Source: Parageobacillus caldoxylosilyticus NBRC 107762 (GTDB lineage: Bacteria; Bacillota; Bacilli; Bacillales; Anoxybacillaceae). From it: 64,000 nt of DNA. Positions within the stretch are counted from its first letter, which is position 1. The number at the start of each line of letters is the position of its first letter. Shown piece by piece: positions 43,615 to 52,591 of the stretch. A program made the translations under genes and the position numbers. The notes beneath the pieces are model-generated. The model was not told the origin of the DNA and made no database searches. It was given only the letters and a program-made list of their open reading frames with translations. The stretch covers positions 1 to 64,000 of the forward strand of contig NZ_BAWO01000022.1 of the NCBI RefSeq assembly GCF_000632715.1, in the 5' to 3' direction.

Positions 43615-46600
43615 AGCCAGTTTCGTTGACGGTCGCGGGGCTGCATAGCTTCCGCGAGAAGCAGACGATCGATTTTCAATCTTTATGCGAAGGCGGCGTT
43701 TTCGGTATTTTCGGCCCGACGGGAAGCGGCAAATCGACGATTTTAGATGCGATGACGCTTGCCTTGTTCGGCAGTGTCGAACGGGCGCCAAACCACACAC
43801 AGGGGATCATGAACCACGCGGAAAACGAGCTGTTTGTTTCTTTTACCTTCGAATTGGAAAATGCGTCTTGTGCAAAGAGATATACGGTAGAGCGCAGCTT
43901 TAAAAGAGGGGACGAATGGCGGATAAAAAGCTCCGTCTGCCGCTTGATCGAGCACGGCGAGGAGCCGGTGGTGCTTGCTGATAAATTGACGGAAGTCAAT
44001 AAGGAGATCGAGCAGCTGCTCGGGTTGACGATGAAAGATTTTACGCGCGCCGTCGTGCTGCCGCAGGGGAAATTTGCCGAGTTTTTATCACTAAAAGGCG
44101 CTGAACGGCGGCAAATGTTGCAGCGTCTTTTCCATTTGGAACCGTATGGCGACCGTCTGAATAAAAAATTGAAAGAAAAACTGGCCAGCATTTCGAACGA
44201 GTGGAACGAGGTGGCTGCTGAAAAAGCCGGTTTGGGCGATGCTTCCAAAGAAGCATTGGAACAGGCAAAACAGCAATTCAACACCTTGCAGGGATTATTG
44301 CAAAAGCGGAAAAAAGAGTTGCATGATATGGAGAGAACGGTAGAACGGGCCAGACAGTTATGGACGTGGCAAAAGGAAAAAGAAGAGCTTGAAGCGGAGC
44401 TGGCGCGTTTTGCCGAGAAAGAACGACATATTCGTCTATTGGAAACAAAAAAAGAACGGGCGGAGCAGGCCGAGCGGATATGGCCGTACTGGGAACAGTA
44501 TGAAAAAGCGCTTCGTTTTATGGAAGCTGCTTTCGCCAAACAAAAGGAGTTGCAGCATAAGCTTGCACAGGCAAAGGTGCTTTACGGACAAGCGATGCGC
44601 CGTTATGAACAAATTCGCGAAGAAAAGGCTTCCCAGGAGCCGCGCCTGTTGGCTAAAAAAGAGCAGCTGGCGCAGGCAAAACAATTGGCAATGCAAATCC
44701 GCGCGCTGGAAGCGGAAGTTCACGAGCTTAAAAAACAAAAACATTCAATCGAATTAGAGAAACAAAAAGCGGCGGAGCAGCGCGGGGAAGCAGAAAGATG
44801 GTATGAGCGCGGCTTAGCGAAACAGCAAATGCTGAAAGAAGAGCTGCAAAAGCATGTTCGTTCACTAGAACAAAAAGAGCGGATCGAGCAGGCGCATGAT
44901 GAAAAACTGCAAATCGAAAGAGCGGCAGACGCACTCCGCCATGCGCAGCAACTGCTGGCGCAAAAGGAGCAGACACGGGAGCAGGCAAACAGAGAATGGG
45001 AAAAAAGAAAGCGGTATGCAGAAACAGCAAAAGAGAAATTACATATTTTATTTCAGCGCATTGAAAAAACATATCATTCGGTTTGCGAGCGGCAATGGCA
45101 GTTGGAGAAGCTCCTATACCGGTACGAACAACAGCTCGAGAAAGAGCGGAAAAAAGCAGAAGAGGCGAAAACGGCAGAACTGGCCGCCATTTTGGCCAAA
45201 CAGCTCCGCCACGGAGAACCATGCCCTGTCTGCGGTTCGCGCGAACACCCTCATCCCCATGTACACGTTGACCCGGCCGATGCTCAGATGATCTTAATAA
45301 TCGAGAAGCATATCAAACAAGGACAGCTCGATATGCAACAGCTGCTTTCTCTCAAAGCTCAGCTGGAGCAGCTCGCGCAGTTTGTCGGCAATGAATGGAC
45401 CTTTGCGCGTTTGGATGTTAGCCAATGGAAGGTGGAAGAGGACGTCAATATTACCGTGGAAGCGAAGGAGCTGCAACAGGACTGTCTGCAGTTAAAGGAA
45501 GCTGTCCATCAAGCATTACAGCAATGGCGCAATGCGGAATCGGCGCAGCAGGCAACGGAGCAGGAAATCCAACTGCTGGAAAAAGATATACAACAGCTGC
45601 AGAACGAATGGCAGCGCCGTGTGGACGAATATAATCAACTAGAGACAGACTGGCGGGAAAAATATCCTGATTTTTCCCTGACAGAGATCGATGAACTGCG
45701 CCAACAAATGCGCAAGCAGGAAGAGATGGTTCGCCATTTGCAAAAACGGATTGACGACAGCGTTTCATATCTTGAAAATAAATGGCGGGAAAAAGAACGG
45801 CTGGCAGAAGAAGAGCGGAGGCTGGAAACAGAAAAAGTGCGTCTCGCTTCTTTATGCCAAACGAAACAAAAGTTAGTGGAAGAATATCGGCAACAATTAA
45901 TAGAAAAGGCAGGGACAGAAAGAATCGAACCGCAGCTTCGTCAAGTAGAAGAACAACTGCAAAAGCTGCAAGCAGAAGAAGAACAAACCTATCAAACATG
46001 GCTGCACATGCAGAAACAATATCAAACGCTAGAAGCTGAGGAAAAAGCGGCTGGGCAGTCGCTAGAGGAAGGAAAAGCACGGTATGAAGAGGCGAAATCA
46101 CGCTGGCTTCAAGAACTGCAAAAAACGATATTTGCTGATGAAAAAGAAGCAATAGAAGCAAAGGTTGCAGAGGAAGTATATTTCGGGTGGAAGCAACAAA
46201 TCGATGACTATTGGCGGAAAAAGCAGCAAGTACAGCATCGTCTTGAACAGCTGGCGGAAGCGATGCAAGGGGAAACGATCGATAAGGAGCAATGGGAAGA
46301 GCTGCAGGCGGTATACAGAGAGATCAAGCAGCAGGTAGATGAGGCGATCCAGCAATTAGGCGCCGCACAAACGAAAGTAGAAGAGTTAACTAAAAAACAT
46401 CAGCGGTTTATCGAGTTGGAGAAAAAGCAGGAGCAACTAACTGCCCTGCTCGATCGTTATAAACATTTGCAATCCATTTTAAAGGGAAACAGCTTTGTGG
46501 AGTTTATGGCAGAAGAACAGCTCATTCAAGTCACGAGAATGGCGTCGGAACGGCTGCACTCGTTAACTAGACAGCGCTATTCGCTTGAAATCGATTCACA

Positions 46601-46958
46601 AGGAGGGTTCTTGATCCGCGATGACGCCAACGGCGGCGTCAAGCGGCCGGTGACCACTCTATCAGGAGGGGAAACGTTTTTAACATCATTATCGCTTGCT
46701 TTGGCGTTATCGGCGCAAATTCAGTTACGCGGAGAATATCCGCTGCGGTTTTTCTTTTTGGATGAAGGGTTTGGCACGCTTGATGCTGAGCTTCTTGACA
46801 CCGTGATTTCCGCGCTCGAGAAACTTCATACACAGAGGCTGTCCGTTGGAGTCATTAGCCATGTGCAGGAAATTCGCTCCCGGTTGCCGAAACGGCTGAT
46901 TGTCGAGCCGGCAGAGCCGGGGGGACGCGGAACGCGAGTGAGATTAGAAGTAATGTAA
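43611..46958 (+). CDS. sbcC: SMC-like ATPase SbcC
   Basis: SbcC (1115 residues) is the Rad50-like ATPase of the SbcCD complex. Walker A is GPTGSGKSTILDAM. Two coiled-coil arms flank a zinc hook CPVCG (Cys538, Cys541). The C-terminal ATPase half has TTLSGGETFLTSLSLALALS and Walker B FFLDEGFGTLD. The long coils are very rich in Gln, Glu and Lys. The ATG overlaps sbcD (ATGA). In B. subtilis yisB follows; here it is missing and the gerP operon comes next, tail to tail, with a long hairpin between. Confidence 0.95.
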   Translation: MKPVSLTVAGLHSFREKQTIDFQSLCEGGVFGIFGPTGSGKSTILDAMTLALFGSVERAPNHTQGIMNHAENELFVSFTFELENASCAKRYTVERSFKRGDEWRIKSSVCRLIEHGEEPVVLADKLTEVNKEIEQLLGLTMKDFTRAVVLPQGKFAEFLSLKGAERRQMLQRLFHLEPYGDRLNKKLKEKLASISNEWNEVAAEKAGLGDASKEALEQAKQQFNTLQGLLQKRKKELHDMERTVERARQLWTWQKEKEELEAELARFAEKERHIRLLETKKERAEQAERIWPYWEQYEKALRFMEAAFAKQKELQHKLAQAKVLYGQAMRRYEQIREEKASQEPRLLAKKEQLAQAKQLAMQIRALEAEVHELKKQKHSIELEKQKAAEQRGEAERWYERGLAKQQMLKEELQKHVRSLEQKERIEQAHDEKLQIERAADALRHAQQLLAQKEQTREQANREWEKRKRYAETAKEKLHILFQRIEKTYHSVCERQWQLEKLLYRYEQQLEKERKKAEEAKTAELAAILAKQLRHGEPCPVCGSREHPHPHVHVDPADAQMILIIEKHIKQGQLDMQQLLSLKAQLEQLAQFVGNEWTFARLDVSQWKVEEDVNITVEAKELQQDCLQLKEAVHQALQQWRNAESAQQATEQEIQLLEKDIQQLQNEWQRRVDEYNQLETDWREKYPDFSLTEIDELRQQMRKQEEMVRHLQKRIDDSVSYLENKWREKERLAEEERRLETEKVRLASLCQTKQKLVEEYRQQLIEKAGTERIEPQLRQVEEQLQKLQAEEEQTYQTWLHMQKQYQTLEAEEKAAGQSLEEGKARYEEAKSRWLQELQKTIFADEKEAIEAKVAEEVYFGWKQQIDDYWRKKQQVQHRLEQLAEAMQGETIDKEQWEELQAVYREIKQQVDEAIQQLGAAQTKVEELTKKHQRFIELEKKQEQLTALLDRYKHLQSILKGNSFVEFMAEEQLIQVTRMASERLHSLTRQRYSLEIDSQGGFLIRDDANGGVKRPVTTLSGGETFLTSLSLALALSAQIQLRGEYPLRFFFLDEGFGTLDAELLDTVISALEKLHTQRLSVGVISHVQEIRSRLPKRLIVEPAEPGGRGTRVRLEVM

Positions 46959-46971
46959 CTACCGTATACAT

Positions 46972-47009
46972 GCAAAGCCGCCTGTTTCTTTTTGAAACGG
47001 CGGCTTTGC
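46972..47009. terminator. Hairpin between sbcC and gerPF
   Basis: GCAAAGCCGCC (46972-46982) pairs with GGCGGCTTTGC, and GTTTC with GAAAC around TTTTT, with a single bulged T. There is no T run on either side, but the 16-bp stem between convergent genes fits a transcript end. The gerPF stop is at its edge. Confidence 0.65.
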
Positions 47010-47230
47010 TAGTTATTGGCGGCGACATTGCTGTCAAACGTGTCAGGGTCAAACGAGTTGGTCAAACTGATGCCATTATTGGTAATGACAAAATCTCCGG
47101 TATTAAATCCTCCCGAACCAGCTTGCGTTTTTGTTGCGACTTTTGGAGCGATATACAGGCAATCCCCCATTTGGACAACCGCTCCGCTGCTGACATTATT
47201 AATTTTAATTGGTCCGACGACAGAAGGCAT
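47009..47230 (-). CDS. gerPF: Spore germination protein GerPF
   Basis: GerPF (73 residues) is one of six small proteins needed for germinants to pass the spore coat. It has the family head MPSVVGPIKINNVSSGAVVQ, a Gly/Thr-rich middle (TKTQAGSGGFNTGDFV) and a C-terminal NSFDPDTFDSN. The ATG overlaps the gerPE stop by 1 bp (TAATG). It ends the operon, as in B. subtilis. Expression in the mother cell late in sporulation is inferred from the sigma-K-like promoter of the operon. Confidence 0.9.
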   Translation of the reverse strand: MPSVVGPIKINNVSSGAVVQMGDCLYIAPKVATKTQAGSGGFNTGDFVITNNGISLTNSFDPDTFDSNVAANN

Positions 47231-47658
47231 TATTTCTCATCCTTTACCATTGGTGGGGTTGTTTGTGTATTTCCCATAGAAGGTTCTGAAGAATTCGGCG
47301 CAAGCTGGCGGATATGTTTAATTCTTGCTTCCGCATCAACGGTAGATGTTGAACCGATATGCACCACACCGGCAGTGGAAACCGCTATTATACGAATGGA
47401 ACGGACGGAGATAACGGGAGATTGATGGAGTGTTTGCAGCGAAATGTTGCGGCAGTCCGATTGAATTTTTGGAATCGGTTTTGTAAAAACTGGAAAGATG
47501 TTTTCCCCTTCGTTTCCAAAAAACAGCTCATATTGTCGCTGGACAGCTAAAACACGAGCACGGGAATTAATTTTTTGTGAATCTCCAATCTGTAAAACGG
47601 AACTAAAAAGGACCGTTTCCCCATGAAATAATTGGACGATCGATGTTCGTTTCATCAT
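47230..47658 (-). CDS. gerPE: Spore germination protein GerPE
   Basis: GerPE (142 residues) belongs to the gerP cluster. It contains VLFSSVLQIGDSQKI and, later, STAGVVHIGSTSTVDA, typical of the family, and ends in a Pro/Gln-rich tail. GGAGGAGGG precedes the ATG, which overlaps the gerPD stop; a second ATG at 47655 is also possible. Its precise role in coat permeability is unknown. Order and overlaps match the B. subtilis operon. Confidence 0.88.
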   Translation of the reverse strand: MMKRTSIVQLFHGETVLFSSVLQIGDSQKINSRARVLAVQRQYELFFGNEGENIFPVFTKPIPKIQSDCRNISLQTLHQSPVISVRSIRIIAVSTAGVVHIGSTSTVDAEARIKHIRQLAPNSSEPSMGNTQTTPPMVKDEK

Positions 47659-47843
47659 AGCCCTCCTCCTGGGATGAGCGGAACGAACGGCCCGATGATT
47701 AATGATTCTGGAGGAGTGTCAAAAGCGGACGCGAGATTAATGACATCCGCATCGCCGATTAAAAAAACGGCGGAGCTTGTTACAGCTATTAAATGAATAT
47801 CTCCAACATGAACATCACGGTTGATCACAGTATAATTCATCAT
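47655..47843 (-). CDS. gerPD: Spore germination protein GerPD
   Basis: GerPD (62 residues) carries the family motifs YTVINRDVHVGDIHL and SSAVFLIGDADVINL, then DTPPESLIIGPFVPL near the C-terminus. GGAGGAG precedes the ATG, which overlaps the gerPC stop. The stop in turn overlaps gerPE. Small, hydrophobic and without a signal peptide, as expected for a coat-associated protein made in the mother cell. Confidence 0.9.
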   Translation of the reverse strand: MMNYTVINRDVHVGDIHLIAVTSSAVFLIGDADVINLASAFDTPPESLIIGPFVPLIPGGGL

Positions 47844-48517
47844 TCTCCTCCTTGCTTTGGCAAATGTTTTAGAAAAAGGTCAATCGATTGCTCAATATCC
47901 ATCTTTACTTTTTGAAAAATTTCGTTTACGACGGTCTCATCATTGTCTGATTTAGGAACGTACCCGTTATTCATTTTTTGATGCAAATAAAAACGAATTC
48001 GTTCGTCTACTTGCCGGGCAATGTCTTGCAAAATAAAATGTCGATACGTGTCATCAAGACGATGTGCGTACTGTTTTTCGAATCTTTTTATCGTTTCCTT
48101 TGCTTCCTTTCCTAAATAAGCATGAACTTTTTCTTGAATGTTACGGAATAAGACGGGTTCCGGCTTCGGAACAACCGTTTTTTCTGGTTGAACGGCAAAA
48201 TCTTCGATAACGTTGCCAACCCCGTTAGGAGTAATGCCGATATTTAACGTTCCTTCCAATGTTTCCACTTTTAGTTGATCAAATTTATATTCGATTCGTT
48301 CAATAGTGGTGCGAGGTTGCTGTTCCAGTTCTTTTAGCTGATTTTCTAGGAGGAGAAGCCGCTGTTCTAACGTCTGTATTTTTTTTGTTTGCCATGACAA
48401 ATAGCGCCGTAGCTTTACCAAATAATCATATAGGAGCATAATCGTGAACTCATCCTCTCCAAAGTCCCTTCTTATTTCAATATATGGACGGCCAGTTGTT
48501 GTCATCACCATTTTCAT
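47840..48517 (-). CDS. gerPC: Spore germination protein GerPC
   Basis: GerPC (225 residues) is the largest GerP protein. The N-terminal half is a coiled coil (LSWQTKKIQTLEQRLLLLENQ), followed by the conserved TIERIEYKFDQLKVETLEGTLNIGITP. The helical C-terminal part may contact coat proteins. The start is uncertain: the ATG at 48517 lies 6 nt after the gerPB stop but has no ribosome binding site, while an in-frame ATG at 48439 has GGAGAGG about 14 nt upstream and gives a length closer to the B. subtilis protein. The stop overlaps gerPD. Confidence 0.85.
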   Translation of the reverse strand: MKMVMTTTGRPYIEIRRDFGEDEFTIMLLYDYLVKLRRYLSWQTKKIQTLEQRLLLLENQLKELEQQPRTTIERIEYKFDQLKVETLEGTLNIGITPNGVGNVIEDFAVQPEKTVVPKPEPVLFRNIQEKVHAYLGKEAKETIKRFEKQYAHRLDDTYRHFILQDIARQVDERIRFYLHQKMNNGYVPKSDNDETVVNEIFQKVKMDIEQSIDLFLKHLPKQGGE

Positions 48518-48523
48518 GATTTT

Positions 48524-48748
48524 CTAACGGCCTGCTGAATGAAGCGGGACGAGAGGACCGGCTACTTCTCCTGCGAGCGGAGCGGTAGTGATCGCCTCTG
48601 GAGCGGATTCTGTGTATCCTCCTGTGTTCATTAGCGTAGAAAGCGCTTGGATACTGCCTGCGCTGCCGATTTGCAGTACGGATGAGTTCGTGACAGAGCC
48701 AATTTTCAATTGGTAAATACATATACTTTGATTAATGTAAAAATTCAA
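48524..48748 (-). CDS. gerPB: Spore germination protein GerPB
   Basis: GerPB (74 residues) has the family N-terminus NFYINQSICIYQLKIGSVTN, then SSVLQIGSAGSIQALST, and a Pro-rich tail. The start is TTG at 48748 with GGAGGAG 6 nt upstream; B. subtilis uses a related short N-terminus. It lies 14 bp after gerPA. Part of the coat-permeability operon. Confidence 0.88.
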   Translation of the reverse strand: MNFYINQSICIYQLKIGSVTNSSVLQIGSAGSIQALSTLMNTGGYTESAPEAITTAPLAGEVAGPLVPLHSAGR

Positions 48749-48762
48749 TTTCTTCTCCTCCT

Positions 48763-48984
48763 TTAAGCGTTAGCTACCACATTTTCATCGGCGACATCCG
48801 CGTCATTGGTATTTGTATTGCTATAATAGTTGTAAATATGCAGACCATCCCCCGTGTTAAACGAACCGGCGCCGGCAAAGGTTTTGGCAACGCTTTGGGG
48901 CGAAATCGCAAACACGTCTCCAATATGAAACACGCCGCTGCTTGAGATGCTATTTAATTTGACAACTCCGACAAATGCTGGCAT
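48763..48984 (-). CDS. gerPA: Spore germination protein GerPA
   Basis: GerPA (73 residues) begins MPAFVGVVKLNSISSSGVFH, contains GAGSFNTGDGLHIYNYYSNT, and ends DVADENVVANA. AAAGGTG precedes the ATG. It is the first gene of the six-gene gerPA-F operon. A sigma-K-like promoter lies 32-59 bp upstream on the minus strand. A further gerPF-like gene lies just before it and has its own similar promoter. Confidence 0.88.
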   Translation of the reverse strand: MPAFVGVVKLNSISSSGVFHIGDVFAISPQSVAKTFAGAGSFNTGDGLHIYNYYSNTNTNDADVADENVVANA

Positions 48985-49015
48985 AAGGCATGCACCTTTC
49001 TTTTATGTCTTACAT

Positions 49016-49043
49016 TAGTGTATGGGCGCAGCAGCAAAAAGGT
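49016..49043 (-). promoter_or_regulatory. Sigma-K-like promoter of gerPA-F
   Basis: On the minus strand AC (49042-49043), a 17-bp spacer and CATACACTA (49016-49024, matching CATANNNTA). The gerP operon of B. subtilis is sigma-K dependent, so this fits. It overlaps the 5' end of nothing coding. Confidence 0.7.
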
Positions 49044-49050
49044 GAGCGTT

Positions 49051-49275
49051 CTAATTGTTTGCCACATTGTTAGAGTCGGAGACGTCAGGATCTCCCGTGT
49101 TTGTAAAACTGACAAACGTGTTCGTTTGTAAAAAATCTCCATTATTGCTTCCACCTGAGCCAGAGTTAGTTTTTAGCGTACTTTTCGGGGCAATTTGCAA
49201 TACATCTCCAAAATTTACGGTGCCATCTCCGCTCACATGCGTAATTTTAATTGGACCGCTAACAAACGAAGGCAT
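49051..49275 (-). CDS. Extra GerPF-like spore protein
   Basis: This 74-residue protein (MPSFVSGPIKITHVSGDGTV, then VLQIAPKSTLKTNSGSGG) is of the GerPA/GerPF type but is a seventh family member beside the gerP operon. It is closer to the divergent gene at 49449 than to gerPA or gerPF (for example the shared DGTVN.GDVLQIAPKS). GGGGGAG precedes the ATG; the open frame begins seven codons earlier without a site. It has its own sigma-K-like promoter and could also read on into gerPA. Function beyond coat association is unknown. Confidence 0.82.
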   Translation of the reverse strand: MPSFVSGPIKITHVSGDGTVNFGDVLQIAPKSTLKTNSGSGGSNNGDFLQTNTFVSFTNTGDPDVSDSNNVANN

Positions 49276-49306
49276 AGGGCTCCCCCTTTTTCTCATTGCT
49301 TATTGT

Positions 49307-49334
49307 CAGTGTATGAATGGGGAAGAAAAACGGT
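49307..49334 (-). promoter_or_regulatory. Sigma-K-like promoter of the extra gene
   Basis: On the minus strand AC (49333-49334), a 17-bp spacer and CATACACTG (49307-49315), one base from CATANNNTA. Same layout as the gerPA promoter. Confidence 0.6.
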
Positions 49335-49374
49335 TCAAGATAGGATGGGTGTCCAAGCGAATCTATTTTTTGAT

Positions 49375-49383
49375 CATATGCTA
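49375..49383 (+). promoter_or_regulatory. Sigma-K-like -10 for gene at 49449
   Basis: CATATGCTA matches CATANNNTA on the plus strand, 66 bp before the start codon. No AC is found exactly 17 bp upstream, so the promoter is less sure. Confidence 0.4.
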
Positions 49384-49448
49384 ATCATTGAACTACCCTC
49401 GCTTTTACTTCCCTGTATTTTAAGAAAAAATGAGAAGGAGAATGAGTG

Positions 49449-49673
49449 ATGCCGGCAATGATTATTGGCGGAATTAAAGTGACAAACGTGAGCGGAAATG
49501 GCACGGTCAATATGGGAGATGTGCTGCAAATCGCTCCGAAAAGCACAACAAAATCAAACTCAGGGGCAGGAGGAGGAAATTCAGGCGATTTTCTGCAGAC
49601 GAATACGTTTTGCAGTGTTGTAAATCTATTAGACCCTGATGCGGTAGACTCAGGGGTGAAAGGCAATAATTAG
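49449..49673 (+). CDS. Second extra GerPF-like spore protein
   Basis: This 74-residue protein (MPAMIIGGIKVTNVSGNGTV, then NMGDVLQIAPKSTTKSN) pairs with the divergent gene at 49051-49275 by high similarity and equal length. The C-terminal part is more altered (CSVVNLLDPDAVDSG) than in its partner, and carries a Cys. AAGGAG precedes the ATG at 49449. It is transcribed alone and ends at a terminator. The two divergent copies may be an inverted duplication. Confidence 0.82.
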   Translation: MPAMIIGGIKVTNVSGNGTVNMGDVLQIAPKSTTKSNSGAGGGNSGDFLQTNTFCSVVNLLDPDAVDSGVKGNN

Positions 49674-49710
49674 GTGGTCGTGATGGACAAAGACCATCTT
49701 TTTCTTTTGC
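49672..49710 (+). terminator. Terminator of the gene at 49449
   Basis: GGTGGTC pairs with GACCATC (one G-U) around a 12-nt loop, followed by TTTTTCTTTT. Confidence 0.65.
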
Positions 49711-49768
49711 AAAAAGTTATATATACTATAATTATGAATTTTCTAAAACATAGTTAGGAGATGGGAGA

Positions 49769-51360
49769 ATGAATGTGCCATTAGTGTTGACGCAGTTTTT
49801 AGATCGGGCTGTTTCCCTGTATGGAGACAAAACGGCCATGATTTGTTCCGGACGAACAGTTACATACAGACAGCTAGGCGAGCGCGTAAATCAACTTTCT
49901 CACGGTCTAAAACAGTTGGGGGTAGAAAAAGGGGATCGCGTGGCATATTTAGCGCCAAACACGCTCGAAATGCTAGAAGGATTTTACGGCGTCTTTCAGC
50001 TCGGCGCGATTATGGTGCCGTTGAACACGCGCCTCAAGCCCGCCGATTATTTGTTTATTTTAAATCATAGCGAAAGCAAAGTGCTGTTTGTCGATCAAGA
50101 CTTGTACCACTTAATTGCGCCGATTAAAGATCAGTTGCAAACCGTAAAGACGATTATCGTTCATCAAAAAAATAAAGAAACAAATGAAATCGATTACGAC
50201 GAATGGCTCGGGCAATATCCAGCTGTGCCCGTTGGACGTCCGGATATCGATGAGAACGATGTATGCAGCCTTTTATATACAAGCGGAACGACGGGAAATC
50301 CAAAAGGAGTCATGCTGACGCACCGCAACAATTACCTTCATGCGTTGATTGCGATGCATCATCTCCGTGTTTCCGATCAAGATACGCATTTGCATGTATT
50401 GCCGATGTTTCACGTCAACGGCTGGGGGCGCCGTTTTATTATACGGCAAACGGAGCGACGCAAATCGGCTTGCGTAAAGTCGATCCAAAAGTGATTTTTG
50501 ATTATATTCAAACGTATCAGGTTAGCGTCATGCATATGGCGCCGACGGTATTAAATATGCTTTTGCAGTACTATGATGAACATAAGCCGGCGATTGACCA
50601 TCCAGTCCGCGTTGTGATTGCCGGTTCGGCGCCGCCGCCAGCGTTTGTCACGCGCGTCGAACAAGAGCTTGGCTGGGAGTTTATTCAAGTATACGGCATG
50701 ACGGAGTCTTCTCCACTTAACACGATCTCAACGATCCGCCCGCATTTGCGCCATTTGCCGCTGGAAGAACAATATCGTATAAAAGCAAAAGCGGGGTATC
50801 CGATGATCGGTTGTGAAGTAAAGGTGGTAGATGAATACGGTGATGAAGTGCCCCATGATGGAAAAACGATCGGTGAAGTCATTATAAGAAGTAACAATGT
50901 CATGAAAGGGTATTGGAAAAATCCAGAGGCAACGATGGAGACCATTCGCAATGGCTGGTTATATACTGGTGATATGGCAACAGTAGATGAATATGGAAAT
51001 ATTGATATTGTCGACCGGAAAAAGGATATTATTATTAGCGGCGGGGAAAATATTTCTTCGATTGAAGTAGAAGGGGTGCTGTACGAACATCCAACGGTGC
51101 TGGAAGCAGCGGTGATCGCGGTGCCGCACGAAAAATGGGGAGAAACGCCGCATGCATTTGTGGTCGTGCGTCCGGGGCATGAAGTGACAGAGCAGGAATT
51201 AATCGCGTTTTCACGCGAAAAGCTCGCCCATTTTAAAGCGATTACCGGCGTTACTTTTGTGGAAGAATTGCCAAAAACGGCGTCCGGGAAAATTCAAAAA
51301 GTGCAGTTGCGCAAACAATATTGGGATTCCGTTGGAAAAACAGGCCGTTACGTGAACTAA
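49769..51360 (+). pseudogene. Acyl-CoA ligase with a frameshift
   Basis: An AMP-binding ligase of about 530 residues is split in two frames. The first part (to LPMFHVNGWG) has [16 protein letters not shown]; the second resumes with APFYYTANGATQIGLRK and has VYGMTESSPLN, YTGDMATVDEYGN, RKKDIIISGGENISS and LPKTASGKIQK. One base is missing from a G run: G5 at 50424-50428, where GGC TGG GGG GCG CCG needs G6. Everything else is intact, so the break is recent, a sequencing error, or a phase-variable switch. It would activate a fatty acid with CoA. AGGAG precedes the ATG at 49769. A terminator follows. Confidence 0.85.
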
Positions 51361-51366
51361 AAAATA

Positions 51367-51394
51367 GGGCCCGCATTATGCGGCGCCTTTTTCT
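51367..51394 (+). terminator. Terminator of the ligase gene
   Basis: CCGCA pairs with TGCGG around TTA, extended by GGGC/GCC pairs, followed by TTTTTC. Short but well placed. Confidence 0.6.
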
Positions 51395-51424
51395 ATTAAA
51401 GCATGCAGAAAGAAAGGAGAAAAA

Positions 51425-52591
51425 ATGAGCCAACAATCCAATGCACAGCGAATTATAGTGATTGACGTGCTGCGCGGTTTTGCTCTATTAGGAATTTTGC
51501 TGGCAAACATGCCCCACTTCTCCTCGCCAGCCATGTACGACGGAAGCGTAAAGGAAGGAAGCTGGCTTGACCGCGGAACGATGGCGGCCATTGACGTTGT
51601 TTGCGAAGCAAGCTTTTACCCGTTGTTCGCCTTTTTATTTGGTTTTAGCATGGTTTTATTTCGCCATCGGCTGCAGCAAAGACATCTCCCGTTTGAATTC
51701 ATTTTGGTGCGGCGGCTCATTGCTTTATTGGCGATTGGGGTGGTCCACGCTTTTGGCATTTGGTTTGGCGATATTTTAATTCCATATGCCCTTGCCGGAG
51801 CAATATTGCTTTTGTTTTTCAAAGTCCGGCCGCGCGTATGGCTTATCGGGGCGCTGATTTGCTTTTTTGCTCCCCATCTGTTGATGCTGCTGTTGCTTGG
51901 AATGACGGTCTTTTCCGGAAAGGAAGGAAGCAGTGAAGATCAAGATGTTCAGCTGGCAGCAGAAGCAATCGATCATTATCAAAACGGATCGCTATCCGAT
52001 ATTTTCTGGCAGCGGTGGAATGATTGGATGTATGTCAACGGTTCAGGAGGGCTGCTGTTTACGGTGGTGACCGTGCTGCCGCTTTGCCTGATTGGTGGAT
52101 ATGTCGCGCAAAAACGATGGATCGAGGAGGCGGAACGCCATACGGCGGTGCTTCGTCATGTAGCGCTTCTCTCGCTGATAGCAGGGCTATTTTTAAAAAC
52201 ATTTCCATACTTTACCGTAAACAATGGTTTTACAATGTATATCCAAAATATATTCGGCGGAACGTCATTAGCGTGTTTTTACGGAACGGCTATTGTTTTA
52301 TTGTTTCGAAAAAAGCAATGGAAACAAAAACTAATGGTTTTTCAATATATTGGGAAAATGTCGCTGACCAATTATTTGTTGCAATCGCTCTTCTGCACGT
52401 TGCTGTTTTATCATTATGGATTTGGCTGGTATGGCAAAATGGGCGTGTTTGCCGGCGCGCTGCTTGCGCTTTTTCTCTATAGCGCGCAGTTAGTGATCAG
52501 CCGCAAGTGGCTTATGCATTTCCACTATGGCCCGGCCGAGTGGGTATGGCGCTGGGTGACGTATGGAAAAAAACCGCCTCTGTATAAATAA
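51425..52591 (+). CDS. DUF418 family membrane protein
   Basis: This 388-residue protein has about nine to ten membrane helices. It begins with the family motif RIIVIDVLRGFALLGILLANM and has the C-terminal DUF418 segments GKMSLTNYLLQSLFCTLLFYHYGFG and MHFHYGPAEWVWRWVTYGK. It resembles B. subtilis YxaH/YrkO and E. coli YeiB, whose role is unknown. AAAGGAG precedes the ATG. It stands between the ligase and a convergent Spo0E-like gene, and is not part of the B. subtilis order here. A transport or lipid/acyl-modification role is possible but not shown. Confidence 0.85.
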   Translation: MSQQSNAQRIIVIDVLRGFALLGILLANMPHFSSPAMYDGSVKEGSWLDRGTMAAIDVVCEASFYPLFAFLFGFSMVLFRHRLQQRHLPFEFILVRRLIALLAIGVVHAFGIWFGDILIPYALAGAILLLFFKVRPRVWLIGALICFFAPHLLMLLLLGMTVFSGKEGSSEDQDVQLAAEAIDHYQNGSLSDIFWQRWNDWMYVNGSGGLLFTVVTVLPLCLIGGYVAQKRWIEEAERHTAVLRHVALLSLIAGLFLKTFPYFTVNNGFTMYIQNIFGGTSLACFYGTAIVLLFRKKQWKQKLMVFQYIGKMSLTNYLLQSLFCTLLFYHYGFGWYGKMGVFAGALLALFLYSAQLVISRKWLMHFHYGPAEWVWRWVTYGKKPPLYK

